Below are positions 19,807-31,586 of a stretch of DNA of 64,000 nt, in pieces (position 1 is the first letter of the stretch; every line of letters begins with the position of its first letter). The notes below the pieces were generated by a model that saw only the letters and a list, made by a program, of their open reading frames with translations, made no database searches and was not told the origin of the DNA. The DNA comes from Bifiguratus adelaidae (Eukaryota > Mucoromycota > Endogonomycetes > Endogonales). A program made the translations under genes and the position numbers. Location: positions 300,639 to 364,638 of the forward strand of contig MVBO01000002.1 in the NCBI GenBank assembly GCA_002261195.1. Reading direction: 5' to 3'.

Positions 19807-20653
19807 ATGTCACAGCCACCACCACAGCCGTCGCCAGTGCCGCCTGACGCTGGTCCGGAGGGAGCCAAACCTGAAACGCCCCCTACGCCGTATCCAGGTA
19901 TACGACCCATTTTGCGACAGATTCGAGCCAACCGACGTCGGGAAATCGAGGCTCATGAACAGCAAGGTGTGTCCAAGGACCGCTGGGACGAGGTATGTTT
20001 CTCGTTTTGCAACCAAAAGGTCATCAAACGAAGCAAGGAAGGGCAACCTTCGTGCACCATGTATTGCATCAGACGGCAATTAGCGCCAAATGAACCACCA
20101 AAAGATACGGTAGAGACGACAGAGACGCGAAAGCGATATGTGGGCGATGTACCACGCTGGAACTTTTTGAACGGATATTATCTGTGGATAGGACATACGC
20201 CTGATCGATGCATTGAACACGTGCAAGGTAAGGGGGCCAGGATTCGCATCCACGTCTCCGAAGTCCTGCATTAAGGAACATGATCTAGGCATGACGGGTT
20301 ATACGTCGCCTCCATCCCCTTCGTCGACCGCGCGAGAGATCGATTTAGGCCAGCGCATGGATGACGCTTTGCTTAAAGTCAAGAGTACCTTTTCCTGGAT
20401 CATGTCACCTTCACAGAGTTTGTTGACACGGTATTGGACTTCCTGGCAGGATGGCACACAGCAAGCCTTTTTCTGGCGGTATGTGGAGAGTCTAAAGAGA
20501 GGTGATGCCGGAAAGTTGGTGTGGACGGGTGTGGAAAGGGTGACAGGATGGGATCCAAAGTGGCGCAAAGATGACAAGGATGATGATAAGAGGAAATGGT
20601 GGCGGAAGGACGATGAAGAGAAGGATAAAAATAACGGAGAAGACAAGGACTAG
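19807..20653 (+). CDS. Conserved-looking unknown protein, Cys motif and basic tail
   Basis: No family name can be given. Exons 19807-20227 and 20289-20653 encode 261 residues. The start MSQPPPQPSPVPP is Pro-rich; a helix around IRPILRQIRANRRREIEAHEQ precedes a Cys-containing block, VCFSFCNQKVIKRS followed by PSCTMYCIRRQ, that looks conserved and structured (paired Cys). Next come Trp/Tyr-rich WNFLNGYYLWIGHTPDRC and, after the intron, MDDALLKVKSTFSWIMSP, then YWTSWQDGTQQAFFWRYVE. The tail is a Lys/Asp low-complexity stretch (KDDDKRKWWRKDDEEKDK). No signal peptide or clear transmembrane span is seen. The gene begins 45 bp after tRNA-Pro, leaving very little room for a promoter. Confidence 0.65.
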
Positions 20654-20742
20654 TGCGTCCGAGCCTCTTTCTATTGTATAGTACAAACGACATTTGCTAC
20701 GGCAGTGGCCATACATGTACATATTAAAAGCATACTTCTGCT

Positions 20743-21907
20743 TTAGTAACCCTGTTGATAGCTATTGCCAGGATGATAGGAATCCATGGTAGGAGATAAT
20801 ATCTGGGGTTCTGGCATGCGAATGATCTGCGGCTGCTCATCCATGCCCATACCATGTAGCGTCGAGATAGCCGGTTGATGTTGTGGAGCACTTGGTGGCG
20901 ACGGTATGCTCGGTATCGGGTAATGGCTTGCGACTGGTGGGCTAGTCGCAGCAGGAGGCGACCTGTAGCCCATATTGTCTTGATAGGGAGATGGCGCATG
21001 CGCCGAACTCAAGGCCACTGGATTAAATGATGGACTAGCTTGCGTCAAGGGCATGTGGGCGGCGTCCTGGTTGTCGCCGTCATAGTCAGTTGGTACGGTC
21101 AGACTGGTGTAAGCAGGTCCTGGCGTTGAAGCATATGCATAGTTGCCGGGCGGCGGTGTAGGACCCTCATTGTCACCGAGATGCAGATTGCCGTTCGAGT
21201 CTACCTGGCCGTTGTAGCCGTTGCTCGTGTAGCCGTTCCGGGTGAAGGTATGCTTTTGATAGCTCAACGCTTCTGGGTTATCGATGGGCGTAAGGTTCAT
21301 GTCTGCCGATGATTGTCCTGATACTCCAGAACCTTCCAAGACTTCCTCTTCCTTGGATGGCATGCTAAACCGCTCTTTTCTTTCCAAATATAGATCTTTC
21401 GATGCCAAGGCCAACAAAATGATCCAACAGATCAGCGTCAGCCAAGCAAATGCTCCCGCAGCTTTGGATGCAGGCACCTGAGTGAGTGTAAGCATATGCG
21501 CGCCACCAAAGCCCGGCAGTACATACCGCAACACTACCGCTTGCATTATCGTAAACAATGATCGCAATACCTGCAGCCAACCAGAATACCACAGCCATGA
21601 CACCAAAGACAACTCGACTCCGCGCCCGCTCGAAAAACTTGGCGAATCCCCGAAACTTGTCGTACCGCTCATACAGCACGGGAAACAACCAGGCGCACGG
21701 CGGCCACCAGATCGTCAAGATACAAACAAAGAATGTATAGCCGGCCGTAGCGGAAGTGAGTCCAACCTGCTGTACTTGCGTCGATGCCACCACCGCAGTA
21801 CATATGATGGTCAAGCAGGTGAGAAACGGTATAATAAAGGCTAGGTACTTTGTCACTTGAGCACTGTGAGGTCTTTCCAGCGAAGGGAGGGTGGGTTTGA
21901 ACGCCAT
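20743..21907 (-). CDS. MARVEL-like four-helix membrane protein
   Basis: Exons 21527-21907 and 20743-21477 encode 371 residues. Four hydrophobic segments lie in the first half: YLAFIIPFLTCLTIICTAVV, TAGYTFFVCILTIWWPPCAW, VVFGVMAVVFWLAAGIAIIV and AGAFAWLTLICWIILLALA, the last following the intron. This spacing fits the fungal MARVEL-domain proteins of the plasma membrane. The second half is a Ser/Pro/Gly/Asn/Tyr-rich cytosolic tail (SNGYNGQVDSNG, PGNSYQQGY). The retained intron 21478-21526 is 49 nt. Function is unknown; membrane-domain organisation is typical of the family. A TGACGTCG site lies about 140 bp upstream. Confidence 0.72.
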
Positions 21908-22148
21908 ATCTAGTAGCCTTTATACTGGAGTGTCAGAGTCACTGAGTGGTTATAAAAGCTCATACCCCGGCCATACTTACGAGAGGCGAAGAGAAAGAGA
22001 AACCTGCAGAGCGCGCTTAGCCACAACCTACAAATAATATATAATACGACGTCACAGTTGTTTCTGGCTTATAATTCCCATAAATGGATAATCCTCAGCT
22101 TTGCGCCAAGAGACATCCGCAAAGCATTGTTCCAGATGGATATAGTAT

Positions 22149-23915
22149 TTACAAGAAAACGACTACTGTGCCGATATAACCATTCTTCATGACTTCAAAG
22201 ACTAGTCCCTCATCTGTACCCATTAATGTGACATAGCCAAAGGGATTCTGAACAGACGATCCACGTGTGAAGGTGACTGGCCGAGTCTGTTTGACATCGT
22301 TGACGGCTCCTTGAAGTGATGGAATGGCTTTGATGATGGTATCAATATGAGCATCTCCAGATATATTTTGACTATCTGAAAGTTGAAGGCGCCAAGGACA
22401 TCGCTTATACCTTCCGAAGTCAAAGTGACCCGGTACATTGCCGTGCAGGATGATTTTCTTACAAACGTGCAACGCGCCATGAAAGAGAACATCGATGCCA
22501 AGGTGAAAGTAATTGTAAAAGTAGTCGGTGGAAAGAGCATCAGAGAAGAGATCTAGTAGCTGCGCGTTAGAAGATGCGGCTGCAGAACGGGAGTGACCTA
22601 CCGTTGGCGTCATCATCATAGTCTAATTGATCAGCCGTATCGCTAGCATATTTAGTGTCGGGAACTTCTGCAACCAAAACGTTGCTCTCTGTTCGTCCTT
22701 CGCGATGAATGCGCATCTTGTCCTCTTCCTTGTAGAATATCCTTGACGGAGCTCCAAGGTCGGCGAGTAGGTCTTGCGGAGTGGTCTTGTTGATGATGAT
22801 GTCAACTTTGTTGGTGTGCTGGTTCGATGAATGGGGTCGTGGTGAAGGTGTAGATGTCCCAGCTTGTGGGGATGGAGTTTCTTGTCGACTTGCGGTCTGT
22901 TCATCTGTCTTGCTGTGAACTGCATGGTTGATATTTGCTGATGGTCCAAAATGTAGAGTACAGCCCCATCCCGGCTTGCAGTCGACCTTTGAGACATCCC
23001 GCCGAGTTTCGGCTGCCTTGGAGTGTAAAGCAAGAGATTGCGCTGACGTGTTAACAAATACTTTCTCAGCAACCGGTGTTGTACCATCCGGAAATACGGA
23101 CGGAAGGTCATCGGAGGACCCAGAGTACAAATGAGTATACCGCGAAGGAATGGGAAAGACAAACGAAACACCCTGAAGCCACGGTGTCAGGCAAGTTTGT
23201 ACAAGATGCACCTCCACGACTTACTGGGTAGTCGAGCGAGTAACTGTTGCGGTCTGGGTCGAACTTTCCAGGATACGTGGGTCTGAGAAGAAGTTATAAG
23301 CGATGATCACGTTGAGAACAGGTAAAGCTTTACCCAAAGGCTTTATGCACACCAATAAAAGTTGGAACGGCCTTGTTGGAGCTAGAGTGTGGGTCACTTA
23401 GAGAGGAGCAAACACCAGAAGCATAATAATACTCACCTGATTTCAGACATTTGGTAGGTCAGCATCACCTTGCTAAGGTCCCAACACTCTATTGAAATCA
23501 GGCGCTGGGTGGTACCATTAAAACGCAAGGTGATACCGTTCTGAACCAGACATAGAATAATGGATGTGTGCAAAGGGTCCTGCGCAGAAGCATAATGGCA
23601 TTAGCAGAGGTCAAGCACCTTACGAAAGGTCCAGCAACACTCACCTCCTCACTGTACTGAAAGTCAACCTTCGGAATGTCCCTGTGTGCTTCTCGCAAAA
23701 AGTTGGCGAGTTCCCACAATGACGTCCCTAAGCCAGTCCAAGGTAAGCAACAGAGTTACCTCTTACATACGCTGCAGTTGACAAGTTCTCGCAAGGCAAC
23801 AAATCCTTGCGAGCTCTCGCCGCCGCCTCCCTTCCTTACCTAGCCGAAAGCAACCTAGACTCTGAGAAGGTGTAATGCTAAGGTCCAAGCGAACGGCGAC
23901 TTGACCGTCCGTCAT
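22149..23915 (-). CDS. PHAF1: UPF0183/PHAF1 family protein
   Basis: PHAF1 (C16orf70) binds PI3P on forming autophagosomes in animals; the fungal role is unstudied here. Seven exons: 23840-23915, 23645-23727, 23437-23579, 23334-23381, 23225-23282, 22602-23172 and 22149-22552; 460 residues, close to the animal length. Diagnostic blocks: SITPSQSLGCFRLGTSLWEL at the N-terminus, the DPLHTSIILCLVQNGITLRF strand, AVPTFIGVHKAFGPTYPG, YPGVSFVFPIPSRY, LGAPSRIFYKEEDKMRIH, and YFYNYFHLGIDVLFHG with NVPGHFDFGRYKRCPW near the end. A disordered insert (TPSPQAGTSTPSPRPHSS) separates the halves. Every intron keeps frame. Start is the only ATG giving the conserved N-terminus. Confidence 0.9.
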
Positions 23916-24438
23916 TGGGGGTCAGTTTCAATAAAGGGTCAAAGGCAGAGAAGGAAAGTATTCGCTGAACAACCCAAAGTCGAACGGAAGGAGAGTAGAA
24001 GGCGAGGCCACAGGGAAGTGAAAAGTGACTTGCACCCTAAAATGGAAATTCACTTACCGCCGAAGCGCAGGGTTGCTTCACACTTTCAGGCATACGCTAC
24101 ACAACATTGAGCTTCATATTAGCAAGTGTATGAAGCATTGCAGTCAAATTCAAGCAATCTGTCCCAATATCTCTTTCTGGAATAGCCTTTCTGGCGAATT
24201 GTTTGATAATGCAAACGGTACCTTCTTACATCCGCCGCGCAGGGACTCTGGACTAGGTCGTTGTCATTGATACAATTGCAAAAGCAATACCGATCTGTTA
24301 GAAGTACCGTGATCGTCTATGTCAATCGCCATTGCTCAGACAGTGGCGCTCTGCGTCGCCTGTTGTCCTTCCAGAAAAGACTAACGCTAAATTCAGAACA
24401 CAAATTAGGCAGCATCGTCCTGTGTGAGCAAGGCGAGC
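23916..24438. promoter_or_regulatory. Divergent promoter region PHAF1 / SEC5
   Basis: The two genes start head to head 523 bp apart, so this region should drive both. No TATA box, CRE or E-box stands out. No additional gene is supported. Confidence 0.45.
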
Positions 24439-27400
24439 ATGGCGGGATTAGGTGACCGTGTAGACGACACGACTGGTATGTCCCAATACTCGCGATGAAT
24501 GCTACGAACAGGACTTACGTTATTCAAACAGTCCTGCGGTTCTACCAGCTAGACTCAATGCAGCCTACCAATTGGGTTGACCAAGTCTACTCTTCAAAAC
24601 GCGGGTCGAAGCGCGAATCTGTCGCTAGACCAGACACCCGAAACAAGGGCCGAAAGGCTTCACAGCCAGACTTGATAGATGACGACCTGGATTTAGCGGA
24701 TGACAGTGACCCCCTCGGTTTGAAACCGTCCATTTTCAAAGGGTATGCGGAACCGTCAATGATGAGGAATATGTCGAGACTTACTCGCCTGATTGTCCAG
24801 TATCGATGCAGTCTCTAAAGCCAGTCAGGGTCCGCAAAGTTTATCCGACTTGCGTGAGAGTGAGTGGTTTATGACGGCATGAAGGTTCTCAATGCTAATC
24901 TAAAGTCTGCTAGGATCGTCTCTCATCACATCCAATAAGACTTTTTCACCCAGACATTTCCTCCTGACTGTACACAAAGACACTCCCTATCAAGATCTCG
25001 TGTCTGGTGTGAAGAATTTGGAGTTGAGCCTCCATCAGCGGTCGGAAGCGATGCAAAATCTGGTATACAATAATTTTGACAGTTTTGTCGCGGCCAAGAA
25101 GACAATTGATCATGTCTTCGAGGAAATGAAAGCACAAAAACTAAATGAGAAGGATGACTATGGCACAAAGAAATTGTCTTCAGTACTTACAGGTACAGTT
25201 TCCGGGTACAGTGAGGATGTTTTCATTACTCAATGTGAATCGTACAGCCTGCAGCGCTACGGCAACGGAAGTGTACGGACCAGTCGTTGAGCGAAGAGTC
25301 AAAGCTGAAAAGATTCGGGCCACTTTGAGTGTCTTGGAACGATACAAATTCTTCTTTAACTTACCCAGCAATCTACTCAATCAAATCCGACAGGTAAAAT
25401 GAAACGTACAATATTTGCAACATATCTCATTGCCATTTCGAATAGACCAAGTATGAAGCGGCAATCCGAGATTACAAGAAGGGAAAATATCTTTACAATA
25501 GCTTACAGAAGGAGAATCCAGCGCCGCAAACGGATGATGACGAAAACAGCACAATCTCCCAGGAGGAATGGACCGATCTGCACCGAAAAGTATTCAAGCA
25601 AGTATGGGACGAAGTCGAGAAAATCACTGTCGAATTCCAGGCGGTACTCAAGAAGCAGCTTGAGGAGCCTTGGCGCAGTATTGACGACCAGGAAAAGACG
25701 ATCAAGTAGGTGTTCTACCAATGTACCTGGGGATGCAACTTATATCGTCTCTTTTAGCTACATTCTGGAGTTGGATCCCAAAAGCGATCCAGCATGGCAT
25801 TATCTTGATTGCCAGTATAGATGGATCATCGGTCTATTGAACGACACCTACACTGAAGAGGTCAAACGGATAGATGCATTGAAAAATCAAACATCGCTGA
25901 AGAAATCAGACAAGGATCGGTCTCTCCGATTAAAGACAGCAATCAAGCACATCAGCTCGAGGGAATTGGACGTTGCGATAGGCCGTAAGTTCCTCCCAAT
26001 CACTCTTTGCTCGGTGACTTATATTATTTGGCATAGTAAAGGAGAATGGCATACAAATTTGGCGATCTACACTGGGGTTAGTCAAGTCTCTCTCCGATAT
26101 TTTACTAAGGTGTCTTCCGGACTTTTGGAAATTGTCAAAGTCATTCATTGAGGGCAAGCATCAGAGAGGCGCACAGCAAGCATCCTCCGAGCAGAGTAAA
26201 AGACGTCGTCAAGGTGTCGATTTGGTCAAGGTGGAACAGTGCCATACAATGGCGAAGGATATTGTCAATCTATATGCCTCCATCATCGCCAAACACTTTA
26301 CGCTCGATGATCTCGTTGATCTATCGGCTGAATCCACACGACCATTACCGTTTTTTCTACCCGAAAACACAGATTCAGTAACGACTGGTTATTTCCTTAC
26401 CAAGATTATTACAGAACTCGCAAACTGTGTCAACGATATCAATGCCATAAACATGGCTGGAGAAGCATTTGCTGGACTGACGAGAATGATGGAGGATGTC
26501 AAGGTGCAATTCCTGGAGATAATATGTGAGACCTGGGCGCGAGGTAAGTCAGCTACGATCAAAAAGCCCAAAATAGCACTAACGGGTGTTCTTAGATGCG
26601 AAAACATTCTATTTGCTGGAAAATTGGGTACTCGATTCAGAAAATAGTCAAGTTACCCTCTTTCTGAAGTCTTTCTATGCCTATCACAAATACTGCGCGC
26701 GTTCCGCATACAAGGTCGCCAGTCTTTCTGCTGTTAGCGAGAACTCTGATGATGTAAGTGTCAATGACGTGCTGTCAAGACATGGCTAATGTGACGTTCA
26801 TAGGAGAATCTTATAAAGCCCGAACATCTGACAAAGATCAAGGGCTCGTTCTTGGATTCCATCTACTCCTTCCTCGATGGCCTAGTCCACCTAGCCTTCT
26901 CAGATTACAGCCCTTTAGAGTCCGACACGGAAGATGTCATCTTGGGTCGTGGCCGTGTAGATATATCATCGCAAGATGCCCGCGTGCTGCTTACGGTCAG
27001 CAATCTTGCACAACTCAAGCGGGGAACGATACCACAACTCGTCAGCTTATTTGAATCGGCCTACAAGATTAATATGGCTGATGAGCTCAAAGTAAGGCAT
27101 TATACATTTCGGTTGATCTCTTGTGCTCAACTTCGCTCTAGACCTTGACGGATGTTGTCGACCAACTCGATGGCATCTTGTTTGATGATTTCGTCAAGCG
27201 AACGTCAGCCGCCTTGAGTCAAATTGTTAAGCGAGGTATCTTATACGGTGGAGTGGACTGGTTCAGCATCTCAAAACCGACGGGTATGTCGCCGGACTGC
27301 ATATGGGTTAATTTTATACTCACTCTATTTGATAGAGGTGCATCCTTTTGTGTACGAGGCTTTGCTAAAATTGGTCATGGTGCATTCACAAGTGACAGAT

Positions 27401-27832
27401 ATAGCCAAGTCTCTATTGTATCGAGCATTGTCGTCCTCGTTGGATAGTATGGCACAGGATTGCTTAGAATGCTTCCGACAAATCGACAAATTCGGCATGG
27501 GCGGCATGCTACAGGTATTGCTTCGCGTCGGCGATTGACAACGGCCTTCTAACTCATTATTGTAGGCTACATTGGAGATCGAATTTATGCATCAGACTCT
27601 TTCTCAGTATGTCACCCCAACAGCGGCCGAAACGCTGCAACAGATTTACGCGACGATCGAGAAAGCCTATGATTCCAGTCAACAATCCCAATCCAATCTT
27701 CAATCAGAACTCGCGAGCGTCAAAGCACTTTTAGTTGAAAGCCGAAAATCGACCGTCATTCAATTCATGTGCTTTAAGCAACCAAAGCAACCACCAAAGA
27801 AGTCGAGTGCACGCGATGGCACGGCCATCTGA
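24439..27832 (+). CDS. SEC5: Exocyst complex component SEC5
   Basis: SEC5 is a subunit of the octameric exocyst that tethers secretory vesicles at sites of polar growth. Thirteen exons are predicted: 24439-24475, 24532-24742, 24801-24859, 24914-25192, 25248-25393, 25446-25705, 25758-25984, 26037-26543, 26596-26753, 26804-27091, 27142-27283, 27336-27514 and 27566-27832; 919 residues, near yeast Sec5. Family blocks: TNWVDQVYSS and DPLGLKPSIF near the start; YQDLVSGVKNLELSLHQRSE and NNFDSFVAAKKTIDHVFEEM; VYGPVVERRVKAEKIRATL with LERYKFFFNLP; RCLPDFWKLSKSFIEGK; long alpha-helical rods beyond. Phases agree throughout. A 33-nt GT...AG string at 26077-26109 is coding, not an intron. The C-terminus is basic (KQPPKKSSARDG). 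Confidence 0.92.
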
Positions 27833-28223
27833 GGTCAAGGTCATTTATATTGCCATAAATGTCAATCCAAGATGCTTGCGTCATCATTTTCCCCTGATTT
27901 GACAGTGCCCCGTGCTCTCCTTGTGCCGGGCTCTCCTTACCTTCCAGCCTCCCACTACGGCGGTAGTGTATGCCATATCGGCTGCCACATTGTTCACTTG
28001 GCAAATTAATCACTCGACAGCAGTGCCTACAGCCACGAGCAATTGTTCACCGTCGAGTTTTCGGGCAAGAAGAGCAAGTGCGAGCTTAATCCGTGGCGAG
28101 CAGATTCGTGAACCATCGCACAACGTCAACAACGGACAATTAGTATTTGACATCCGGAAGTGTTGCGCCTCTTTGTAATATCTTGGATTTGCTGTGTGGG
28201 GACGTGCAGCCAACGCTTTCAAC
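27833..28223. other. Intergenic region
   Basis: 3' flank of SEC5 and promoter of the phosphatase gene. No ORF, tRNA or strong motif is recognised. Confidence 0.45.
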
Positions 28224-30063
28224 ATGACTGAAAGCCGACAGCATTTAACGCGCAAGTGCAAAAAGTCTTACGGTTCGCCAACACTTGCGCATGCCCCTGT
28301 TCCACAAGGTCCATTGATGGGCGAGAATCAAGTGCCTTCGTCCCCGCAAGACATGATAATAGATTCTGACGACATTGATGTCGAAACACCACCACCATCG
28401 CCTGGACGCTCCAATGCCCACATGCGCTCGCTACCTTCGTCACCACCGTCTGACAGCGACGATATTGTGATTCATCACCATTCTCCTCGGCCTAGACGAA
28501 CCCGCTTATTCGACAAACACGTCGCTGACCTTGCTCCACCGAGCCCTCCACCTTCGTTGAACTCTAGCTCGCCATCTCCTCCAAGCTCACCTGTTGTCAA
28601 ACCGGCGAAATCGAAGTTAGCCCAAAGTTTAATACCCGCAGCAGAACCGATGAAAATGACGGATTCCATGATATCAGCAGCAACGCCGGACGAAACCGGT
28701 CTTGAATCCACCAACGAGGTCAATGTCACGACCAAAAGTCGTCGATCCAGAGGTCATCATTCACACTACCTACGACCTCGGCCGACGGCATCCGTACGTC
28801 GCAATTATCTGAGGGCGCCCGTCCAGCTTGCAGAGTCAGCAGAAGAACTAAGTGTAGGCTTGAGTTCAGCATGGTGGAGACGAAAAGAAGCCGAGGCGGC
28901 TGGTATGAGTGCTGCGCGCGAGTCCAGTGTGGATACGAATAGATCAAGTGAGGGAGACGGCGAAAATAATGGATTCACCGTCGACGATACATTGGAACAG
29001 CTGGAAGAGTACGTGCAGCAAGTGGGGCTTTTGTTCTGGCGTGCTCATTTGTTTCCTTTTTGTAGTCTAGAGTTGTCATTGCTGAACTGGTTGCGAAACA
29101 CGGCAGGTTGGCCATCCATCCATGAGAGACTTCGGGCTTGTGGGTCGAATGGAAAGCCGTTGCTTCCAAAGAAGCGAGACAAGAAGCCGACAATGGGTAA
29201 GTCATCAAAAGCCTGCGGCAATTGTGGTAACTAATGATCATGTGCAGTGCTGGACTTGGATGAGACTCTTGTGCATGCGTATTGTAGAGATTCAGCTATA
29301 CCTTCGCAACCTGACTTTGTTGTGCCGGTCAGCCTTGACTCCGGTCCGCCCAGTAGTGGGTCAGATTCCGAGGGTTACGACAGCGATTCCAGTATTGGGG
29401 GCATCGATGCGTCAATGCAGCCACGACGACGACATGCTCGTGGTTTGTCAACTAGCTCAATCGACGAAAACGAGATGAACGCGGCCGCTAGTTCTTTTAT
29501 TGCCGCCAACCGTGGTGTTCCGGGCTCTTTCCGTCCAGGTGCACAGAGATTCCTGGAATGGGCATCAGCAAATTTCGAAGTTGTTGTCTGGACAGCTGGA
29601 ACAGCTGATTATGCTAAGGGCGTCATGGATGTCCTCGATCCTGAGCGGCAATATGTCAGCCATGTCCTCAGTCGCGAAGTCTGCATACCGATAGCCCTCG
29701 GCGATACCCAGGTCATCGCTTACATCAAGGATCTGATGCTTCTTGGACGAGATCTGAGTAAAACTTTCATCATTGACAATACCCCTCATGGTAAGTACAA
29801 AGTAAACTGACATGCAAAATTGGTTTCTCAACCCGACCCTAGTTGCGACACTCAACATGTCTAACCTCATACCGATCGATTCCTTCTTTGGTGCCAACAT
29901 GGATCATTCACTTGACGCATTGAAAGCATTTCTAGAAAGGCAAGGCGCCGCTTCTGTGATACAAGAAGGTGGAGATGTTCGTCGAGTGCTACATAGACAA
30001 TTCGATCTGAAGAGAAGGTTGAGAGATAAGGTAGAGGAGTGGAAAGAGGCATGGGATGAATGA
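28224..30063 (+). CDS. FCP1/SCP-type (DxDxT) protein phosphatase
   Basis: Ser/Thr phosphatase of the FCP1 homology (NIF) family; members dephosphorylate RNA polymerase II CTD or, as Nem1/Dullard, lipin. Exons 28224-29008, 29066-29196, 29248-29790 and 29843-30063 encode 559 residues. The first 260 are Ser/Pro-rich and disordered (VETPPPSPGRSN). The catalytic domain starts with MVLDLDETLVHAY (DxDxT), continues through GSFRPGAQRFLEWASANFEVVVWTAG split here as PGAQRFLEW and FEVVVWTAGT, then YVSHVLSREVC, RDLSKTFIIDNTPH and NLIPIDSFFG. No clear transmembrane segment is seen, which argues against Nem1; CTD-phosphatase-like is preferred. The first intron (57 nt) lacks an in-frame stop. The C-terminal helix is highly charged. 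Confidence 0.85.
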
Positions 30064-30170
30064 GGAGAATAACGCGAGATCGTTTTCATATTGTACATAT
30101 TTCGCAACAGATACCCGTGGATAGAGACATTCTATCTCACAAATTCTGTAATATACATGTTTGATATAAC

Positions 30171-31550
30171 TTAGACCTTGGTCTCCTTGAGAGGCATCGC
30201 ATGAACCTGAGATCGCTCAGTGATGACTCTGCGCCATCGCCAAGCGGCTCTCTTGAGTACCGCGATGCCATGTTTACCATAAGCATTCAAGGTAGCCCGC
30301 ACATCGACTTCCATCATGGTCGCACAACCTAATGCCACCGTGCTGATACCAATCGCCAGCACCATAGGAGCCCACCACGGTAAGTGGGTTTTGGAAAAAA
30401 CCCATTGCCCAGAAATCGTTATGCACGCCATGAACAAGCCGAAATTGGTCGGTTGCACTTGGGAAATGGCAAAATACCCCAATGTCGACTGTTTGAGATA
30501 TTCTTGCAAAAGCATAAACGAGACAAGAACGAGTGCAAAGATGGGATAGAAGTAGGCAGGTGGGATGGGCGTTTGTTTAGGAACCGTCAAAAATAAGGTG
30601 ATGATTTTGGAGGTGACAACGGTTTCGGTGCTTATCAATGCCATCATAAATGTCGACATAACGAGATGATGTATAGGTGATACTGTGCCAGCGCTTGCTG
30701 GGTATTTCTGATGAGCTGCTCTGTCTGACGTATTGATCGTGGCATGATGTCGATTAATAGTGGAATGAGGTGAAAACGAAGTGAGTGGATGAGCGGATCC
30801 ATCATCGGAGGCATCTTCCTGTGCATTCGTTGGCAAAATAGCCGTCACCTTTGCCTTGTCCGATAGTGAAATGCGTATGATGTAAAGATTGTACCCAATA
30901 TAGAGTTGCAAGATGGTTAGGACGAGGAACCAGCCTCCCAGTCCTCCAAGCTTGCGCATCTCCCTACTGAGACCAGAGAGACCAAATTGTCGTATATTTA
31001 CCTTAATGCCGTCCTGCAAAGGCGTGTCACTACCCAAGTTACCAGCAAAGATGAGAATAACAACGCCTAAGCATATCCAAATGTAGCCGTGCTTTTGCGC
31101 GGCCGATATCTTTTCTCCCAGGACATCTCTAGCAAGAATAGCATTCGTAATGACACCAATGATGCCCAATGGCGTAACTACCTGTGGACTAGTCATAGAC
31201 AGTGCCACCCAGTTACCTCCAATGTCGCCAAAATAAGTCAAAAAGAAGCCAAGGAGCCAAAGAGGATCCAACAAGCGTCGATAGGGTCGTCTTGTCCCTG
31301 ACCTTGCCTTGGCTGCAGGCTGTGTAGATGAAAGACGCGTAGACAATATAACTAGGGTCTGAACAAGGGAAGCGTAGACGTTGAAGCTTGCAGACGGTCG
31401 ACTCTCCGTACCCTTTTGATCCTTGCGCGATGCCATTGTTGTAGATGGCACCGATGACTGGATTCCATAGTTGATGGCAAGCTTCTGCAGCACATTGCCA
31501 GTGCCAATCAGCACATTGCCAGCCAACGCAAAGAGAAGGCCAACCAACAT
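30171..31550 (-). CDS. NIPA-like magnesium transporter family protein (DMT)
   Basis: Multi-pass membrane protein of the NIPA/DUF803 branch of the drug/metabolite transporter superfamily; animal NIPA proteins move Mg2+. One uninterrupted 459-codon frame. The first helix carries LFALAGNVLIGTGNVLQKLA; later blocks include LDPLWLLGFFLTYFGDIGGN, ALSMTSPQVVTPLGIIGVI, AILARDVLGEKISAAQKHG and YIWICLGVVILIFAGN, the standard NIPA succession. About nine hydrophobic spans are visible, with a hydrophilic loop (about residues 240-290) between halves. The C-terminus is basic and cytosolic-looking. The ATG is 36 bp from the divergent WD40 gene. The transported ion is inferred from family, not seen. Confidence 0.85.
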   Translation of the reverse strand: MLVGLLFALAGNVLIGTGNVLQKLAINYGIQSSVPSTTMASRKDQKGTESRPSASFNVYASLVQTLVILSTRLSSTQPAAKARSGTRRPYRRLLDPLWLLGFFLTYFGDIGGNWVALSMTSPQVVTPLGIIGVITNAILARDVLGEKISAAQKHGYIWICLGVVILIFAGNLGSDTPLQDGIKVNIRQFGLSGLSREMRKLGGLGGWFLVLTILQLYIGYNLYIIRISLSDKAKVTAILPTNAQEDASDDGSAHPLTSFSPHSTINRHHATINTSDRAAHQKYPASAGTVSPIHHLVMSTFMMALISTETVVTSKIITLFLTVPKQTPIPPAYFYPIFALVLVSFMLLQEYLKQSTLGYFAISQVQPTNFGLFMACITISGQWVFSKTHLPWWAPMVLAIGISTVALGCATMMEVDVRATLNAYGKHGIAVLKRAAWRWRRVITERSQVHAMPLKETKV

Positions 31551-31586
31551 AAGGTTCGAGTGTTCGATTCCAGTCTATAATTTATC

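Noticed and set aside
26077-26109. 33-nt GT...AG string in SEC5 that looks like an intron ending TACTAAG
   Set aside because: Reading through is in frame and restores the conserved RCLPDFWKLSKSF block; 33 nt is also too short for the genome's introns.
31500-31550. Short near-repeat of GCACATTGCCAG in the NIPA-like gene
   Set aside because: It encodes the internally similar GNVLIGTGNVL segment of the first helix and needs no other explanation.
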